Part shown: in pieces, positions 23,009 through 31,462 of the stretch
Numbering within the stretch: the stretch's first letter is position 1
Layout: each line of letters starts with the position of its first letter
Source: Nocardioides astragali
GTDB taxonomy: Bacteria; Actinomycetota; Actinomycetes; Propionibacteriales; Nocardioidaceae
Length of the DNA stretch: 64,000 nucleotides
Assembly (NCBI RefSeq): GCF_024436375.1
Contig: NZ_JAFMZM010000006.1
Span: 412,510 to 476,509, forward strand
Direction of reading: 5' to 3'
The notes under the pieces: generated by a model
The model's input: the letters and a program-made list of their open reading frames with translations, nothing else
Databases searched by the model: none
What the model was told of the DNA's origin: nothing
Position numbers and translations under genes: made by a program

Positions 23009-23506
23009 TCAGGAGAGGACGGCGACCGCGGCGTCGTAGTCGGGCTCGGTGCCGATCGTGTCGGTGATCTGGGTGTGGAGGACCGTGCGGTCCTCGTCGA
23101 GCACGATGACCGAGCGGGCGAGCATGCCCTGCCAGCCACCGTCGGCCATCGCGACGCCGTAGTCCTCGCCGAAGGAGGACCGGAACGCCGAGCCGACCTC
23201 GACGCGCTCGATGCCCTCGGCGCCGCAGAACCGCGCCTGGGCCAGGGGGAGGTCGACCGAGACGTTGACGACCGCGGTGTTGTCCAGCTCCGCCGCGAGC
23301 TCGTTGAACCTGCGGACGCTCGCCTGGCACACGCCGGTGTCGATGCTCGGGAAGATGTTGAGGACCACGCGCTTGCCTGCGGTGTCGGCGTCGGTGAGCT
23401 GCTGGAACTTGAGTCCCACCAGGTCCCAGCCGGGTGCCTGCGAGCCGACCGGGGGCAGCTCGCCCACGGTGTTGACGGTGGTGTCGCCGAGTTGTGTGGT
23501 TGCCAT
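23009..23506 (-). CDS. tpx: Thiol peroxidase (atypical 2-Cys peroxiredoxin, Tpx)
   Basis: Reduces hydrogen peroxide and alkyl hydroperoxides using thioredoxin. 165 residues, the normal length. Peroxidatic Cys60 in SIDTGVCQAS and resolving Cys94 in QARFCGAEGI are both present, with the Thr57 and Arg residues typical of the active site. Single gene, convergent with MOSC and divergent from the DUF2252 gene. In mycobacteria Tpx is a major peroxide sink, so a redox-defence role is safe. Confidence 0.95.
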   Translation of the reverse strand: MATTQLGDTTVNTVGELPPVGSQAPGWDLVGLKFQQLTDADTAGKRVVLNIFPSIDTGVCQASVRRFNELAAELDNTAVVNVSVDLPLAQARFCGAEGIERVEVGSAFRSSFGEDYGVAMADGGWQGMLARSVIVLDEDRTVLHTQITDTIGTEPDYDAAVAVLS

Positions 23507-23546
23507 GGCCCTATTCCTATCGCACGGCCCCTGACACCTTGACGCC

Positions 23547-23558
23547 TAGAGTGCCCAC
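23547..23558 (+). promoter_or_regulatory. Leaderless promoter of the DUF2252 gene
   Basis: TAGAGT at 23547-23552 lies six bases before the ATG at 23559, with no Shine-Dalgarno between, so transcription likely starts at the A of the start codon. Confidence 0.5.
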
Positions 23559-24869
23559 ATGGCCCCCGGCAACCGCACCGCCGTGATCGTCGATGCGCTG
23601 CGCGACGCCTTCGCGCCCCTCATGCGCGCCGATCCGGCCGCCTTCCGCGCGAAGTACCGCAAGATGGCCCGGGAGCCGCACGCGTTCTACCGCGGCACCG
23701 CCTGCCTGTTCTACAACGACGTGACCGCGGAGCCGGACGAGTGGGCCACGCACGGCGGCGAGCGGATCTGGATCCACGGGGACCTCCACGTCGAGAACTT
23801 CGGCACCTACCTCAACTCCGACGGCCGGCTGATCTTCGACGTCAACGACTTCGACGAGGCCTACGTCGGCCGGTTCACCTGGGACCTCCAGCGCTTCGCC
23901 GCCAGCCTGGCCCTCCTCGCGTGGCAGAAGGCCCTCCCCGAGGACGCGATCCGCAAGCTGATCGCCCGCTACGCCCGCTCCTACCTCGCCCAGGTCAATC
24001 ACTACACCGGGACCGCGGACGACGAGGACTTCGCGATCCGGCTCGACAACGCCCACGGACCGGTGCTGGCGGCGCTCGAGGCGGCACGGTTGATGCGCCG
24101 CGCCGACCTCCTGGACGAGGTCACGGTCATGCAGCGCGGCACCCGCAAGTTCGCCGAGGACGGGACCACGCGACGCCTCTCGCGCGACGAGCGGACGGAG
24201 GTCGTGGGTGCCTTCCGCGACTACCTCGACACGATCCCGGACTCCAAGCGCTTCGACCGCCAGCTCTTCTACGAGCTGCGCGACGTGGTGGGCAAGACCG
24301 GCTTCGGCATCGGCAGCGCCGGGTTGCCGGCGTACAACGTGCTGGTCGAGGGCTACAGCCAGGCCCTCGACAACGACGTGGTGCTGAGCATGAAGCAGGC
24401 CAACATCCCCGCGCTGAGCCGGTTCGTCGACTCGAGCGAGGTCGACGCCTACTTCGAGCACGAGGGGCACCGCACGGTCGTGAGCCAGCGGGCCCTGCAG
24501 GTGCACACCGATCCGCTGCTCGGGCACACCCGCATCGACGGGGTCGGGTACGTCGTGTCGGAGGTGTCGCCCTACGAGGTCGACCTGGACTGGGAGGAGA
24601 TCAACGAGCCGGCCGACATGCGGGCCGTCGTCGACCTGCTCGGCCGGGCCACCGCGAAGATCCACTGCGCCTCCGACGAGGACAGCCAGCAGGACCTCGT
24701 CGACTTCCAGGTCGAGGAGGCGATCGCGCAGTCCGTGAAGGGCCGCCGCAACGAGTTCGTCACCTGGCTGTGCGACTGGGGGATCGCCTACGCCGAGCGG
24801 GCGCGCGAGGACCACGCGCTGTTCGTCGACGCCTTCCGCGAGGGCCAGGTGGGGATCGCCTCCACCTGA
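23559..24869 (+). CDS. DUF2252 protein (kinase-like fold)
   Basis: 436 residues of DUF2252. HGDLHVENFG at 73-82 and FDVNDFDEAYVGRFTWDLQR about 20 residues later resemble the Brenner and DFG-like motifs of aminoglycoside-phosphotransferase/CotH-like kinases, and the N-terminal RKMAREPHAFYRGTA is a strong DUF2252 marker. Phosphotransfer activity is inferred from these motifs and not known for the family. It stands alone. Start at ATG 23559 fits leaderless promoter spacing. Confidence 0.88.
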   Translation: MAPGNRTAVIVDALRDAFAPLMRADPAAFRAKYRKMAREPHAFYRGTACLFYNDVTAEPDEWATHGGERIWIHGDLHVENFGTYLNSDGRLIFDVNDFDEAYVGRFTWDLQRFAASLALLAWQKALPEDAIRKLIARYARSYLAQVNHYTGTADDEDFAIRLDNAHGPVLAALEAARLMRRADLLDEVTVMQRGTRKFAEDGTTRRLSRDERTEVVGAFRDYLDTIPDSKRFDRQLFYELRDVVGKTGFGIGSAGLPAYNVLVEGYSQALDNDVVLSMKQANIPALSRFVDSSEVDAYFEHEGHRTVVSQRALQVHTDPLLGHTRIDGVGYVVSEVSPYEVDLDWEEINEPADMRAVVDLLGRATAKIHCASDEDSQQDLVDFQVEEAIAQSVKGRRNEFVTWLCDWGIAYAERAREDHALFVDAFREGQVGIAST

Positions 24870-24890
24870 CCCCTGCGGGAGCGATGAGGC

Positions 24891-25880
24891 TCAGGCGTCG
24901 ATGTGGGTCATGTCGCCGTAGCGCGCGCCGACCACGGCGTGACGGGGGACGGCCTGCTCCAGCGCGGCGAGGTCGCCGGCGCTGAGCTCGACGTCTGTGG
25001 CGCCGACGTTCTCCTCGAGGTAGCGCACCCGCTTGGTGCCGGGGATGGGCGCGACGTCGTCGCCCTGCGCAAGGACCCAGGCGAGCGCGAGCTGACCGGG
25101 GGTGCAGCCCTTCTCCGCAGCGATCGAGCGCACCTGTTCAACCAGGGCGAGGTTGGCGTCGAGCGCCTCCCCCTGGAAGCGTGGGAAGTACGCCGATCGG
25201 CGGCGGTCCAGCTCGTCGTCGGCACCGCGCCGGGCGCTGATGGCCCCCGTGAGCAGCCCGCGACCCAGCGGGGAGTAGGGCACGAGGCCGATTCCCAGCT
25301 CGCGGATGGTCGGCAGGATCTCGTCCTCGAGGTCGCGGGTGAACAAGGAGTACTCGGTCTGCAGCGCGGTGATCGGGTGGACCGCGTGCGCGCGCCGGAT
25401 GTTCTGCGCGGACGCCTCGGAGAGCCCGAGGTGACGGACCTTGCCGGCCGCGACGAGCTCGGCCATGGCGCCGACGGTCTCCTCGATCGGCACCGTCTTG
25501 TCGACGCGGTGCTGGTAGTAGAGGTCGATGTGGTCCACGCCCAGCCGCTGCAGCGAGGCGTCGCACGCCGATCGCACGTAGTCGGGGTGACCGTTGATCC
25601 CGACCATGGTGCCGTCGGGGCGCCGCTCGTTGCCGAACTTGGTGGCGAGCTGCACCTCGTCGCGCCGGCCGGCGATGGCCTTGCCGACGAGCTGCTCGTT
25701 GGTGAAGGGGCCGTACATGTCGGCGGTGTCGAGGAACGTCACGCCGAGGTCCAGGGCCCGGTGGATGGTGTCGGTGCCGCCCTGCTCGTCAGGAGTGCCG
25801 TAGAACTCCGACATCCCCATGCAGCCGAGGCCGAGGGAGGAGACGGTCAGGGCGCCGATCTGTCGCTTCTGGATGCTCAT
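24891..25880 (-). CDS. Aldo/keto reductase (AKR13-like)
   Basis: 329 residues of the AKR TIM-barrel family. The catalytic set is Asp and Tyr in FLDTADMYGPFTNEQLVGKAI, Lys in VQLATKFG and His in IDLYYQHRVD. NADPH-binding C-terminal loop has PIPGTKRVRYLEENVGA. Reduces aldehydes or ketones. A MerR gene lies directly upstream on the same strand, and the promoter has a MerR-type 19-bp spacer with a perfect 18-bp palindrome, so induction by the MerR protein is likely. Confidence 0.93.
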   Translation of the reverse strand: MSIQKRQIGALTVSSLGLGCMGMSEFYGTPDEQGGTDTIHRALDLGVTFLDTADMYGPFTNEQLVGKAIAGRRDEVQLATKFGNERRPDGTMVGINGHPDYVRSACDASLQRLGVDHIDLYYQHRVDKTVPIEETVGAMAELVAAGKVRHLGLSEASAQNIRRAHAVHPITALQTEYSLFTRDLEDEILPTIRELGIGLVPYSPLGRGLLTGAISARRGADDELDRRRSAYFPRFQGEALDANLALVEQVRSIAAEKGCTPGQLALAWVLAQGDDVAPIPGTKRVRYLEENVGATDVELSAGDLAALEQAVPRHAVVGARYGDMTHIDA

Positions 25881-25886
25881 GCCTCC

Positions 25887-25917
25887 AGCGAAGTCCTTCG
25901 AGCGCGCTCGAAGTCAA
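25887..25917 (-). promoter_or_regulatory. MerR-type promoter/operator of the aldo/keto reductase gene
   Basis: On the minus strand TTGACT (25917-25912) and TTCGCT (25892-25887) are separated by 19 bp, the long spacer of MerR-activated promoters. CTTCGAGCGCGCTCGAAG, a perfect 18-bp palindrome at 25896-25913, occupies the spacer. The ATG at 25880 follows six bases after the -10. Confidence 0.75.
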
Positions 25918-25928
25918 CCCCGCGGGGA

Positions 25929-26303
25929 TCAAGCTCCGGGCGCCACCTTGTTCTCGTAGATCGCGATCTTGTGGTCGATCGCCCGCAGGTGTGAGGTGAC
26001 CTCGGCCAGCTGGCGCTCGACGACCTCGCGGTGGGCGAGCAGCAGGGCCAGGCGCTCGCCCTCGTTGCCCTCACCCTCGCGCACGAGAGCGGCGTAGCGG
26101 CGTACGTCGCGGATGGGCATGCCGGTCGACCGGAGGCGGGTCACCATCTGGATCCAGCGGAGGTCGTCGTCGGTGTAGCGACGGTGGCCCGACGAGGCAC
26201 GCTCGACCGAGCGCAGCATCAGCCCGTCACGCTCGTAGTAGCGCAGGGTGTGCGCCGTCAGCCCGGTCTGCTCGGCGGCCTCGGCGATGCTCAGGCTGGT
26301 CAT
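25929..26303 (-). CDS. MerR-family transcriptional regulator
   Basis: 124 residues. N-terminal winged HTH SIAEAAEQTGLTAHTLRYYERDGLM at about 4-28, with HRRYTDDDLRWI wing, then a coiled-coil dimerisation helix (REVVERQLAEVTSHLRAIDHKI). No metal-binding Cys cluster at the C-terminus, so it probably senses an organic or redox signal as in the AdhR/YraB-like group. The ATG at 26303 is used. It precedes the aldo/keto reductase gene by 48 nt and both have matching palindromes. Confidence 0.92.
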   Translation of the reverse strand: MTSLSIAEAAEQTGLTAHTLRYYERDGLMLRSVERASSGHRRYTDDDLRWIQMVTRLRSTGMPIRDVRRYAALVREGEGNEGERLALLLAHREVVERQLAEVTSHLRAIDHKIAIYENKVAPGA

Positions 26304-26309
26304 CGGGTC

Positions 26310-26340
26310 AGTGTCCGACTTCGAGTGCACTCCAAGTCAA
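26310..26340 (-). promoter_or_regulatory. MerR-type autoregulated promoter/operator
   Basis: TTGACT (26340-26335) and GACACT (26315-26310) are spaced by 19 bp on the minus strand. The spacer holds a 22-bp palindrome at 26317-26338 with one mismatched pair, core CGAGTGCACTC, similar to the aldo/keto reductase site (core CGAGCGCGCTCG). Confidence 0.75.
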
Positions 26341-26368
26341 GGCTACGGGGCCCCGGCCTTGCTTCCTG

Positions 26369-27163
26369 TCAGCCCAGGGCCGGTCGATAGTGCTGGGCGA
26401 GAACGAACGGCCCGCCGACGAACTCCGCCTCCGCCTCGTCGTCCGGACGCGGCTCGATCCGGTCGGCGAACTGCTCGGCGTCGTCGCGGGGCTCGTAGCC
26501 CAGGCGCCGTCCGGGCTCGAGGTCCCACCAGGCGCGGGTGTTGGCGCTGATCCCGTAGAGCACGGCGTACCCGGGGGCGGGTGTGGTGAGCGCTGCCTCG
26601 ACCATGCGTACGCCGTCGCCGTGCGAGAGCCAGGTCGAGAGCGCGCGCAGGGAGGTGGGCTCCTCCAGGAACGAGCCGATCCGGCAGGAGACCGCGTCGA
26701 TGCCGTGCCGGTCGACGAAGAGCCGCAGCAGGGCCTCGGCGGCGACCTTGGCGACGCCGTAGTAGGTGTCGGCCCGGGGGAGCGCGTGCTCGGTGAGCCC
26801 ACCGTCGGCGCGGGGGGTGCGGCCGACGGCGTGGTTGGACGAGGCGTAGACGATGCGCGGCACCCGGTGCGCGACCATCGCGTCGAGGAGTGCCGCCGTC
26901 GTGACGACGTGGGAGGTGAGCTCGTCCGGCAGCGACACCTCGTCAGGTACGCCGGCGAGGTGGACCACCGCGTCCAGCCGCTCCTCGGCGAAGACCGCCG
27001 CGACGGCGTCGGGGTCGGCGCAGTCGGCCTCGTGCCAGGTGAAGGGGGTGCCCTCAGGAGCCGGCACGAGGTCGAGGCCGACGACGTCGTGGCCGAGCTC
27101 GGCCAGCCCGACCGTGATCACCCGGCCGAGGCTGCCCGCGGCGCCGGAGACGAGTACGCGCAT
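26369..27163 (-). CDS. NAD-dependent epimerase/dehydratase, uronate dehydrogenase-like
   Basis: 264 residues of the extended SDR family. Cofactor motif GAAGSLGRVI is at about 7-16, SSN replaces the usual Ser, and YYGVAKVAAEALLRLF holds the Tyr-x3-Lys pair. The C-terminal YGISANTRAWWDLEPGRRLGYEPRDDAEQFADRI closely follows the uronate dehydrogenase pattern. It would oxidise hexuronates to aldarolactones; substrate is inferred. It lies 10 nt after punA on the same strand and is probably co-transcribed, with no obvious pathway link. Confidence 0.82.
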   Translation of the reverse strand: MRVLVSGAAGSLGRVITVGLAELGHDVVGLDLVPAPEGTPFTWHEADCADPDAVAAVFAEERLDAVVHLAGVPDEVSLPDELTSHVVTTAALLDAMVAHRVPRIVYASSNHAVGRTPRADGGLTEHALPRADTYYGVAKVAAEALLRLFVDRHGIDAVSCRIGSFLEEPTSLRALSTWLSHGDGVRMVEAALTTPAPGYAVLYGISANTRAWWDLEPGRRLGYEPRDDAEQFADRIEPRPDDEAEAEFVGGPFVLAQHYRPALG

Positions 27164-27173
27164 CAGCTGCTCC

Positions 27174-28010
27174 TCAGATCTTCGTGACGACCTGGCTGAG
27201 CAGACCGCCCATCCGGCTGGCCGCGGCCTTCCCCGCCTCGAGGACCTCCTCGTGGTTGAGCGGCTCGCCGCTCAGGCCGGCGGCGAGGTTGGTGACCAGG
27301 CTGATGCCGAGGACCTCCATGCCTGCCTCGCGGGCCGCGATCGCCTCGAGCGTGGTGCTCATGCCGACCAGGTGGCCGCCGATGATGCCGGCCATCCGGA
27401 CCTCAGCAGGGGTCTCGTAGTGGGGGCCGGGGAACTGGACGTAGACACCCTCGTCGAGGCTCGGGTCGATCTCCCTGCACATCGCGCGCAACCGCGGGCT
27501 GTAGAGGTCGGTGAGGTCCACGAAGTTGGCCCCGACGATCGGGCTGGTCCCGGTCAGGTTGATGTGGTCGGAGATCAGCACGGGCTGGCCGGGCTGCCAG
27601 CCCTGCTTGAGACCGCCGCAGCCGTTGGTCAGCACGATCGCCGAGCAGCCGGCGGCGGCCGCGGTGCGGATCGGGTGGACGACGGCGGCGACGCCCTTGC
27701 CCTCGTAGAAGTGCGTGCGGGACAAGAAGACCAGGAGGTTGCGCTCGCCGTCCGGGGTCGAGGTGCGGATCGAGCGGATCTTGCCGCTGTGTCCCGCGAC
27801 GGCGGCGGCGCTGAAGCCGGGCAGGTCGGTCGTGTCGATCTCGGCGGTGGCCTCGCCGAGCGCGTCGACGGCCGGCAACCAGCCCGAGCCCAGGACGAGG
27901 GCGATGTCGTGGCGCTCGACCCCGGTCAGCTCGGCGAGCCTCGCGGCAGCGGAGGTGGCGGCTTCGTAGGGACTCGCGGCGTCGTGGCGGGGTGCGTCGT
28001 GGCTGGTCAC
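27174..28010 (-). CDS. punA: Purine-nucleoside phosphorylase (class I/trimeric type)
   Basis: Phosphorolysis of inosine/guanosine and deoxy forms to base plus (deoxy)ribose-1-phosphate. 278 residues, the trimeric low-molecular-mass form. LGSGWLPAVDAL and SRTHFYEGKG near the phosphate site, NGCGGL, GPHYETPAEVRM and SLVTNLAAG with the purine-binding Asn are present. The GTG at 28010 lies seven bases after TAGAGT (28023 down to 28018), a leaderless start. It links adenosine deaminase to base salvage. Confidence 0.94.
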   Translation of the reverse strand: MTSHDAPRHDAASPYEAATSAAARLAELTGVERHDIALVLGSGWLPAVDALGEATAEIDTTDLPGFSAAAVAGHSGKIRSIRTSTPDGERNLLVFLSRTHFYEGKGVAAVVHPIRTAAAAGCSAIVLTNGCGGLKQGWQPGQPVLISDHINLTGTSPIVGANFVDLTDLYSPRLRAMCREIDPSLDEGVYVQFPGPHYETPAEVRMAGIIGGHLVGMSTTLEAIAAREAGMEVLGISLVTNLAAGLSGEPLNHEEVLEAGKAAASRMGGLLSQVVTKI

Positions 28011-28029
28011 GCCGGGAACTCTAGACCGC

Positions 28030-29469
28030 TCACCAGCGGGCCACGACCTCCTCCCGGACCACTCCCTGCCGCACCCGCTGCGGGTGGTCGCCGACCGCGA
28101 GGTAGGCCACCTCCGTGCGACGGCGTACGTCGAGCACGGCGACGGCGTCGGACTCGCTGAGCGAGATCCAGCACGTGCCGTGAGGGCCCTCGGTGGTCCA
28201 GTAGGGCTTGAGGTAGTCGTGCCCGGTGGTGGCGCGGTCGAAGATCCACCGGCGGGTCGTGCGTGAGTCGACCAGGGCCGCGTAGTCGTCCATCGTGCCG
28301 GCCACGCAGAGCGTGCGGTCGTCGTCCCCGATCGAGAGCCCGTGGTGGGCGGAGTCGTTGACGTACTGCTCCAGCGGCATGGTCGGCACGCGGTTGGGCA
28401 GCGGCACCACGCGGGTGACCGCCCCGCGGCGGGGCTCGGGCAAGGTGTCGGAGGAGTAGTCGACGACGCCGTTGAGGTCCGGGGCTCGGGTGTCGAACTC
28501 GACGTAGCCGTGGAAGAACGAGACCTGGAACCAGAGGAACCGCTCGTCGGGCCCGAGCGCCATCGGCCGCACGGCCGAGCTCATCCCGGGGTAGCCGGCC
28601 TCGGCGAGCTCCTTGCCCATGTCCCAGCGCCGGAGGACCCGGAAGTCGCGGTCGCGCACGACCTGCAACCAGCGGTCGCCCTTGACCGGGTCCTCGAGGA
28701 CCGTGCCGTGGTCGCCGGGGGTGTAGACCCGGCCGATCGAGGCGTGGAAGATCGTGCGTCCGTCGTCGCTGTAGGTGTTCTCGTGCGGTGTCTCGCCCGA
28801 CTCGAAGGTGCGCAGCCGGTCGCCCATGCGGACGACGGTCCCGTCCGGGAGGGTCTGGCGGGCCATGGCGTACTCGATCACCTGGCGAGCGGTGGAGTCG
28901 CTGACGAGGAGCCGGCGCCCGTCGGGTGAGAGGCCCATGTGGTCAGTGCGGTGGCCGTCCATCTGCTGCTCGCGGACGATCGCGGTCGGGTCGTCCGCCG
29001 CGGCCTTGGCGATGTCGATCCACACGACGTCGCCGAGGCTGGGGCGCGACACCGCGAGGTAGCGGCCGTTGCGGGTGGTGAACATGTCGTCGACGAGCTG
29101 GTCGTGGCCCTCCCCGGGACCCTGCTGCACGGCCAGGTAGAAGGCCAGCCGCTCCGGGTCGGTCCGGATCGCGGCGAGCTCTTCCTCCAGGTCCGGGACG
29201 AGGTCGATGCCGCGCCGCAGCACCTCCCGCGTGTCGGCGTCGACCACCGTCGCGGTGCCGGCCCAGTTGTTGCCGACGAACATCACGCTGCGCACGGCGC
29301 GGGCCGCCGGCTCGGAGCGGCCGTCGGCCGCGTCGACCTCTGCTGTCCCCGGTGCGGCAGCGGACGACGCGGCCTCGGCCGCCGCACCCATGAGCGGCGC
29401 GACGAGCAGGAGGACCAGCAGGAACGCCAGCGGGGTCGACAGGACCCGGTGTGTGCGGTGGTGCGGCAT
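28030..29469 (-). CDS. Secreted beta-propeller-like protein
   Basis: 479 residues. The signal peptide begins MPHHRTHRVLSTPLAFLLVLLLVAPLMG with cleavage near AAEAASSA. The mature part repeats SPDGRRLLVSD, DDGRTIFHAS, GPDERFLWFQ, GDDDRTLCVAG and SDAVAVLDVRRRTEV, the strand pattern of YncE/NHL-type seven-bladed propellers. No membrane anchor or catalytic motif. The ATG at 29469 gives a good signal peptide. It follows GGCT-like gene by 67 nt on the same strand. Substrate and role unknown. Confidence 0.75.
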   Translation of the reverse strand: MPHHRTHRVLSTPLAFLLVLLLVAPLMGAAAEAASSAAAPGTAEVDAADGRSEPAARAVRSVMFVGNNWAGTATVVDADTREVLRRGIDLVPDLEEELAAIRTDPERLAFYLAVQQGPGEGHDQLVDDMFTTRNGRYLAVSRPSLGDVVWIDIAKAAADDPTAIVREQQMDGHRTDHMGLSPDGRRLLVSDSTARQVIEYAMARQTLPDGTVVRMGDRLRTFESGETPHENTYSDDGRTIFHASIGRVYTPGDHGTVLEDPVKGDRWLQVVRDRDFRVLRRWDMGKELAEAGYPGMSSAVRPMALGPDERFLWFQVSFFHGYVEFDTRAPDLNGVVDYSSDTLPEPRRGAVTRVVPLPNRVPTMPLEQYVNDSAHHGLSIGDDDRTLCVAGTMDDYAALVDSRTTRRWIFDRATTGHDYLKPYWTTEGPHGTCWISLSESDAVAVLDVRRRTEVAYLAVGDHPQRVRQGVVREEVVARW

Positions 29470-29536
29470 GCCTGTCCAACGCGCGAGCGACGGCGAGGTC
29501 ACTCGGTGAGAGCGCGCGTGGCGGTCAGAGGCCCGC

Positions 29537-29989
29537 TCAGAGGCCGGTCGAGCGGCACGCCCGGCGACGCAGCGCCGCGACGTAGTCCTCGGGCGCTCCG
29601 GCGGCGTCGGCGGAGTCGGCGAGCACGCCGAGGTAGGACGCGGACGGCAGGCCACCCTCGTACGCATCGAGGACGTAGGCCCACACGACCAGCTCGCCGG
29701 TCATCGTCGAGACCCGGACCTTGGTCTTGCGGTAGAGCCCGGTGTCGGCGGACTCCCAGCCGTCGAGAGCCTTCTCGTCCTCGTCGGTGACGTCGTAGAC
29801 CGCGACGAAGACCTGCTCGAACGGGTCCTGGACGATCGTCGAGAGGGCGCCGTCCCAGCCGTGCTCCTCGCCGCCGAACGTCAGCCGCCACCCCGTCAGC
29901 CAGCCGGTCGAGTGGAGGATCGAGTGGGGGCAGCGCTCGCTCATGCGGGCGGGATCGAGGTTGGTCCCGTAGGCGGCGTAGAGCGTCAC
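29537..29989 (-). CDS. Gamma-glutamylcyclotransferase-family protein
   Basis: 150 residues. AAYGTNLDPARMSERCPHS at the N-terminus is the YGxN substrate-binding loop of the GGCT/BtrG-like fold, and VAVYDVTDEDEKALDGWE carries the usual acidic catalytic candidate. It would cyclise or cleave a gamma-glutamyl amide; the physiological substrate is not evident. The GTG at 29989 lies seven bases after TAGCCT (30002 down to 29997), a leaderless start divergent from lpd, 69 nt away. Confidence 0.85.
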   Translation of the reverse strand: MTLYAAYGTNLDPARMSERCPHSILHSTGWLTGWRLTFGGEEHGWDGALSTIVQDPFEQVFVAVYDVTDEDEKALDGWESADTGLYRKTKVRVSTMTGELVVWAYVLDAYEGGLPSASYLGVLADSADAAGAPEDYVAALRRRACRSTGL

Positions 29990-30045
29990 GAGCGACAGGC
30001 TACCCAGCCCGGACGTCCAGTTGTCCCCCTCGACGGGCGGACAAC

Positions 30046-30058
30046 TAGGGTGGGGCCC
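30046..30058 (+). promoter_or_regulatory. Leaderless promoter of the dihydrolipoyl dehydrogenase gene
   Basis: TAGGGT at 30046-30051 precedes the GTG at 30059 by seven bases. A degenerate inverted repeat TTGTCC/GGACAA lies just upstream (30021-30044) and may be a binding site. Confidence 0.45.
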
Positions 30059-31462
30059 GTGACCGACACCCACTTCGACACCCTCGTCCTCGGCGCCGGC
30101 CCCGGTGGCTACGTCGCCGCGATCCGCGCAGCCCAGCTCGGCCAGAAGGTGGCCGTGGTGGAGGAGAAGTACTGGGGAGGTGTCTGCCTCAACGTCGGGT
30201 GCATCCCCTCCAAGGCCCTGCTGAAGAACGCCGAGCTGGCGCACACGCTCCAGCACGAGAAGGCCAAGTTCGGCATCGAGGGTGACGCCACCATGGCGTT
30301 CGGCCCGACCCACAAGCGCAGCCGCGACGTGAGCGCAGGCATCGTCAAGGGCGTCCACTTCCTCATGAAGAAGAACAAGATCACCGAGGTCGACGGCTGG
30401 GGCACGATCACCGGCCCGACGTCGGTCGACGTGAAGGGCAAGGACGGCCAGACCACCGGCTACACCTTCGACAACCTGATCATCGCCTCCGGCGCGATCG
30501 TGCGCCTGGTCCCCGGCGTCGAGCTCAGCGAGAACGTCGTCACCTACGAGGAGCAGATCCTCTCCGACCAGCTCCCGGGCTCGATCGTCATCGGCGGCTC
30601 GGGCGCGATCGGCGTGGAGTTCGCCTACGTCATGGCCAACTTCGGCGTCGACGTGACGATCGTGGAGTTCCTCGACCGGATGGTGCCCACCGAGGACGCC
30701 GACATCTCCAAGGAGCTCGCCAGGCACTACAAGAAGCTCGGCGTGAAGGTGCTGACCTCGACCGCCGTGAAGAAGGTCGAGGACACCGGCTCCGGGGTCA
30801 AGGTCACCGTCGCTCCCGCCGCCGGGGGCGACGAGCAGGTGCTCGAGGCCGACAAGTTCCTGGCCGCCTTCGGGTTCGCGCCGCGGGTGGAGGGCTTCGG
30901 CCTCGAGAAGATCGGCGTGAAGGTGTCCGAGCGCGGTGCCATCGAGATCGACGACTACTGCCGCACCAACGTCGACAACGTCTACGCCATCGGCGACTGC
31001 ACCGGGAAGATGATGCTCGCCCACGTCGCCGAGGCGATGGGCATCGTGGCCGCCGAGACCATCAGCGGCGCCGAGACGATGCCGGTCGAGTACGACTTCG
31101 TGCCGCGGGCGACCTACTGCATGCCGCAGATCGGCTCCTTCGGCTACAGCGAGCAGCAGGCCAAGGACAAGGGCTACGACGTCAAGACCGCGACGTTCCC
31201 GTTCACCGCCAACGGCAAGGCCATGGGGCTCGGCGAGGCCGTCGGCTTCGTCAAGGTGGTCGCGGACGCCGAGCACAACGAGATCATCGGCGCGCACATG
31301 ATCGGGCCGGACGTGACCGAGCTGCTGCCCGTGCTGACGCTGGCCCAGAAGTGGGACCTCACCGCCGACGAGGTGGCCCGCAACGTCTTCGCGCACCCGA
31401 CGCTGGGCGAGGCCGTCAAGGAGGCCGTCCACGGCCTCGCCGGCCACATGATCAACCTCTGA
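30059..31462 (+). CDS. lpdA: Dihydrolipoyl dehydrogenase (E3)
   Basis: FAD enzyme that reoxidises dihydrolipoamide of pyruvate and other 2-oxoacid dehydrogenase complexes with NAD. 467 residues. GAGPGGYVAAI at 12-22, redox pair Cys43/Cys48 in GGVCLNVGCIPSK, NAD motif IGGSGAIGVEFAY, GDCTGKMMLAHVA, and the His-Glu pair in AHPTLGE are complete. The GTG at 30059 follows TAGGGT at leaderless distance. It overlaps the next gene by one base and the second product is a related flavoprotein without the disulfide. Confidence 0.94.
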   Translation: MTDTHFDTLVLGAGPGGYVAAIRAAQLGQKVAVVEEKYWGGVCLNVGCIPSKALLKNAELAHTLQHEKAKFGIEGDATMAFGPTHKRSRDVSAGIVKGVHFLMKKNKITEVDGWGTITGPTSVDVKGKDGQTTGYTFDNLIIASGAIVRLVPGVELSENVVTYEEQILSDQLPGSIVIGGSGAIGVEFAYVMANFGVDVTIVEFLDRMVPTEDADISKELARHYKKLGVKVLTSTAVKKVEDTGSGVKVTVAPAAGGDEQVLEADKFLAAFGFAPRVEGFGLEKIGVKVSERGAIEIDDYCRTNVDNVYAIGDCTGKMMLAHVAEAMGIVAAETISGAETMPVEYDFVPRATYCMPQIGSFGYSEQQAKDKGYDVKTATFPFTANGKAMGLGEAVGFVKVVADAEHNEIIGAHMIGPDVTELLPVLTLAQKWDLTADEVARNVFAHPTLGEAVKEAVHGLAGHMINL

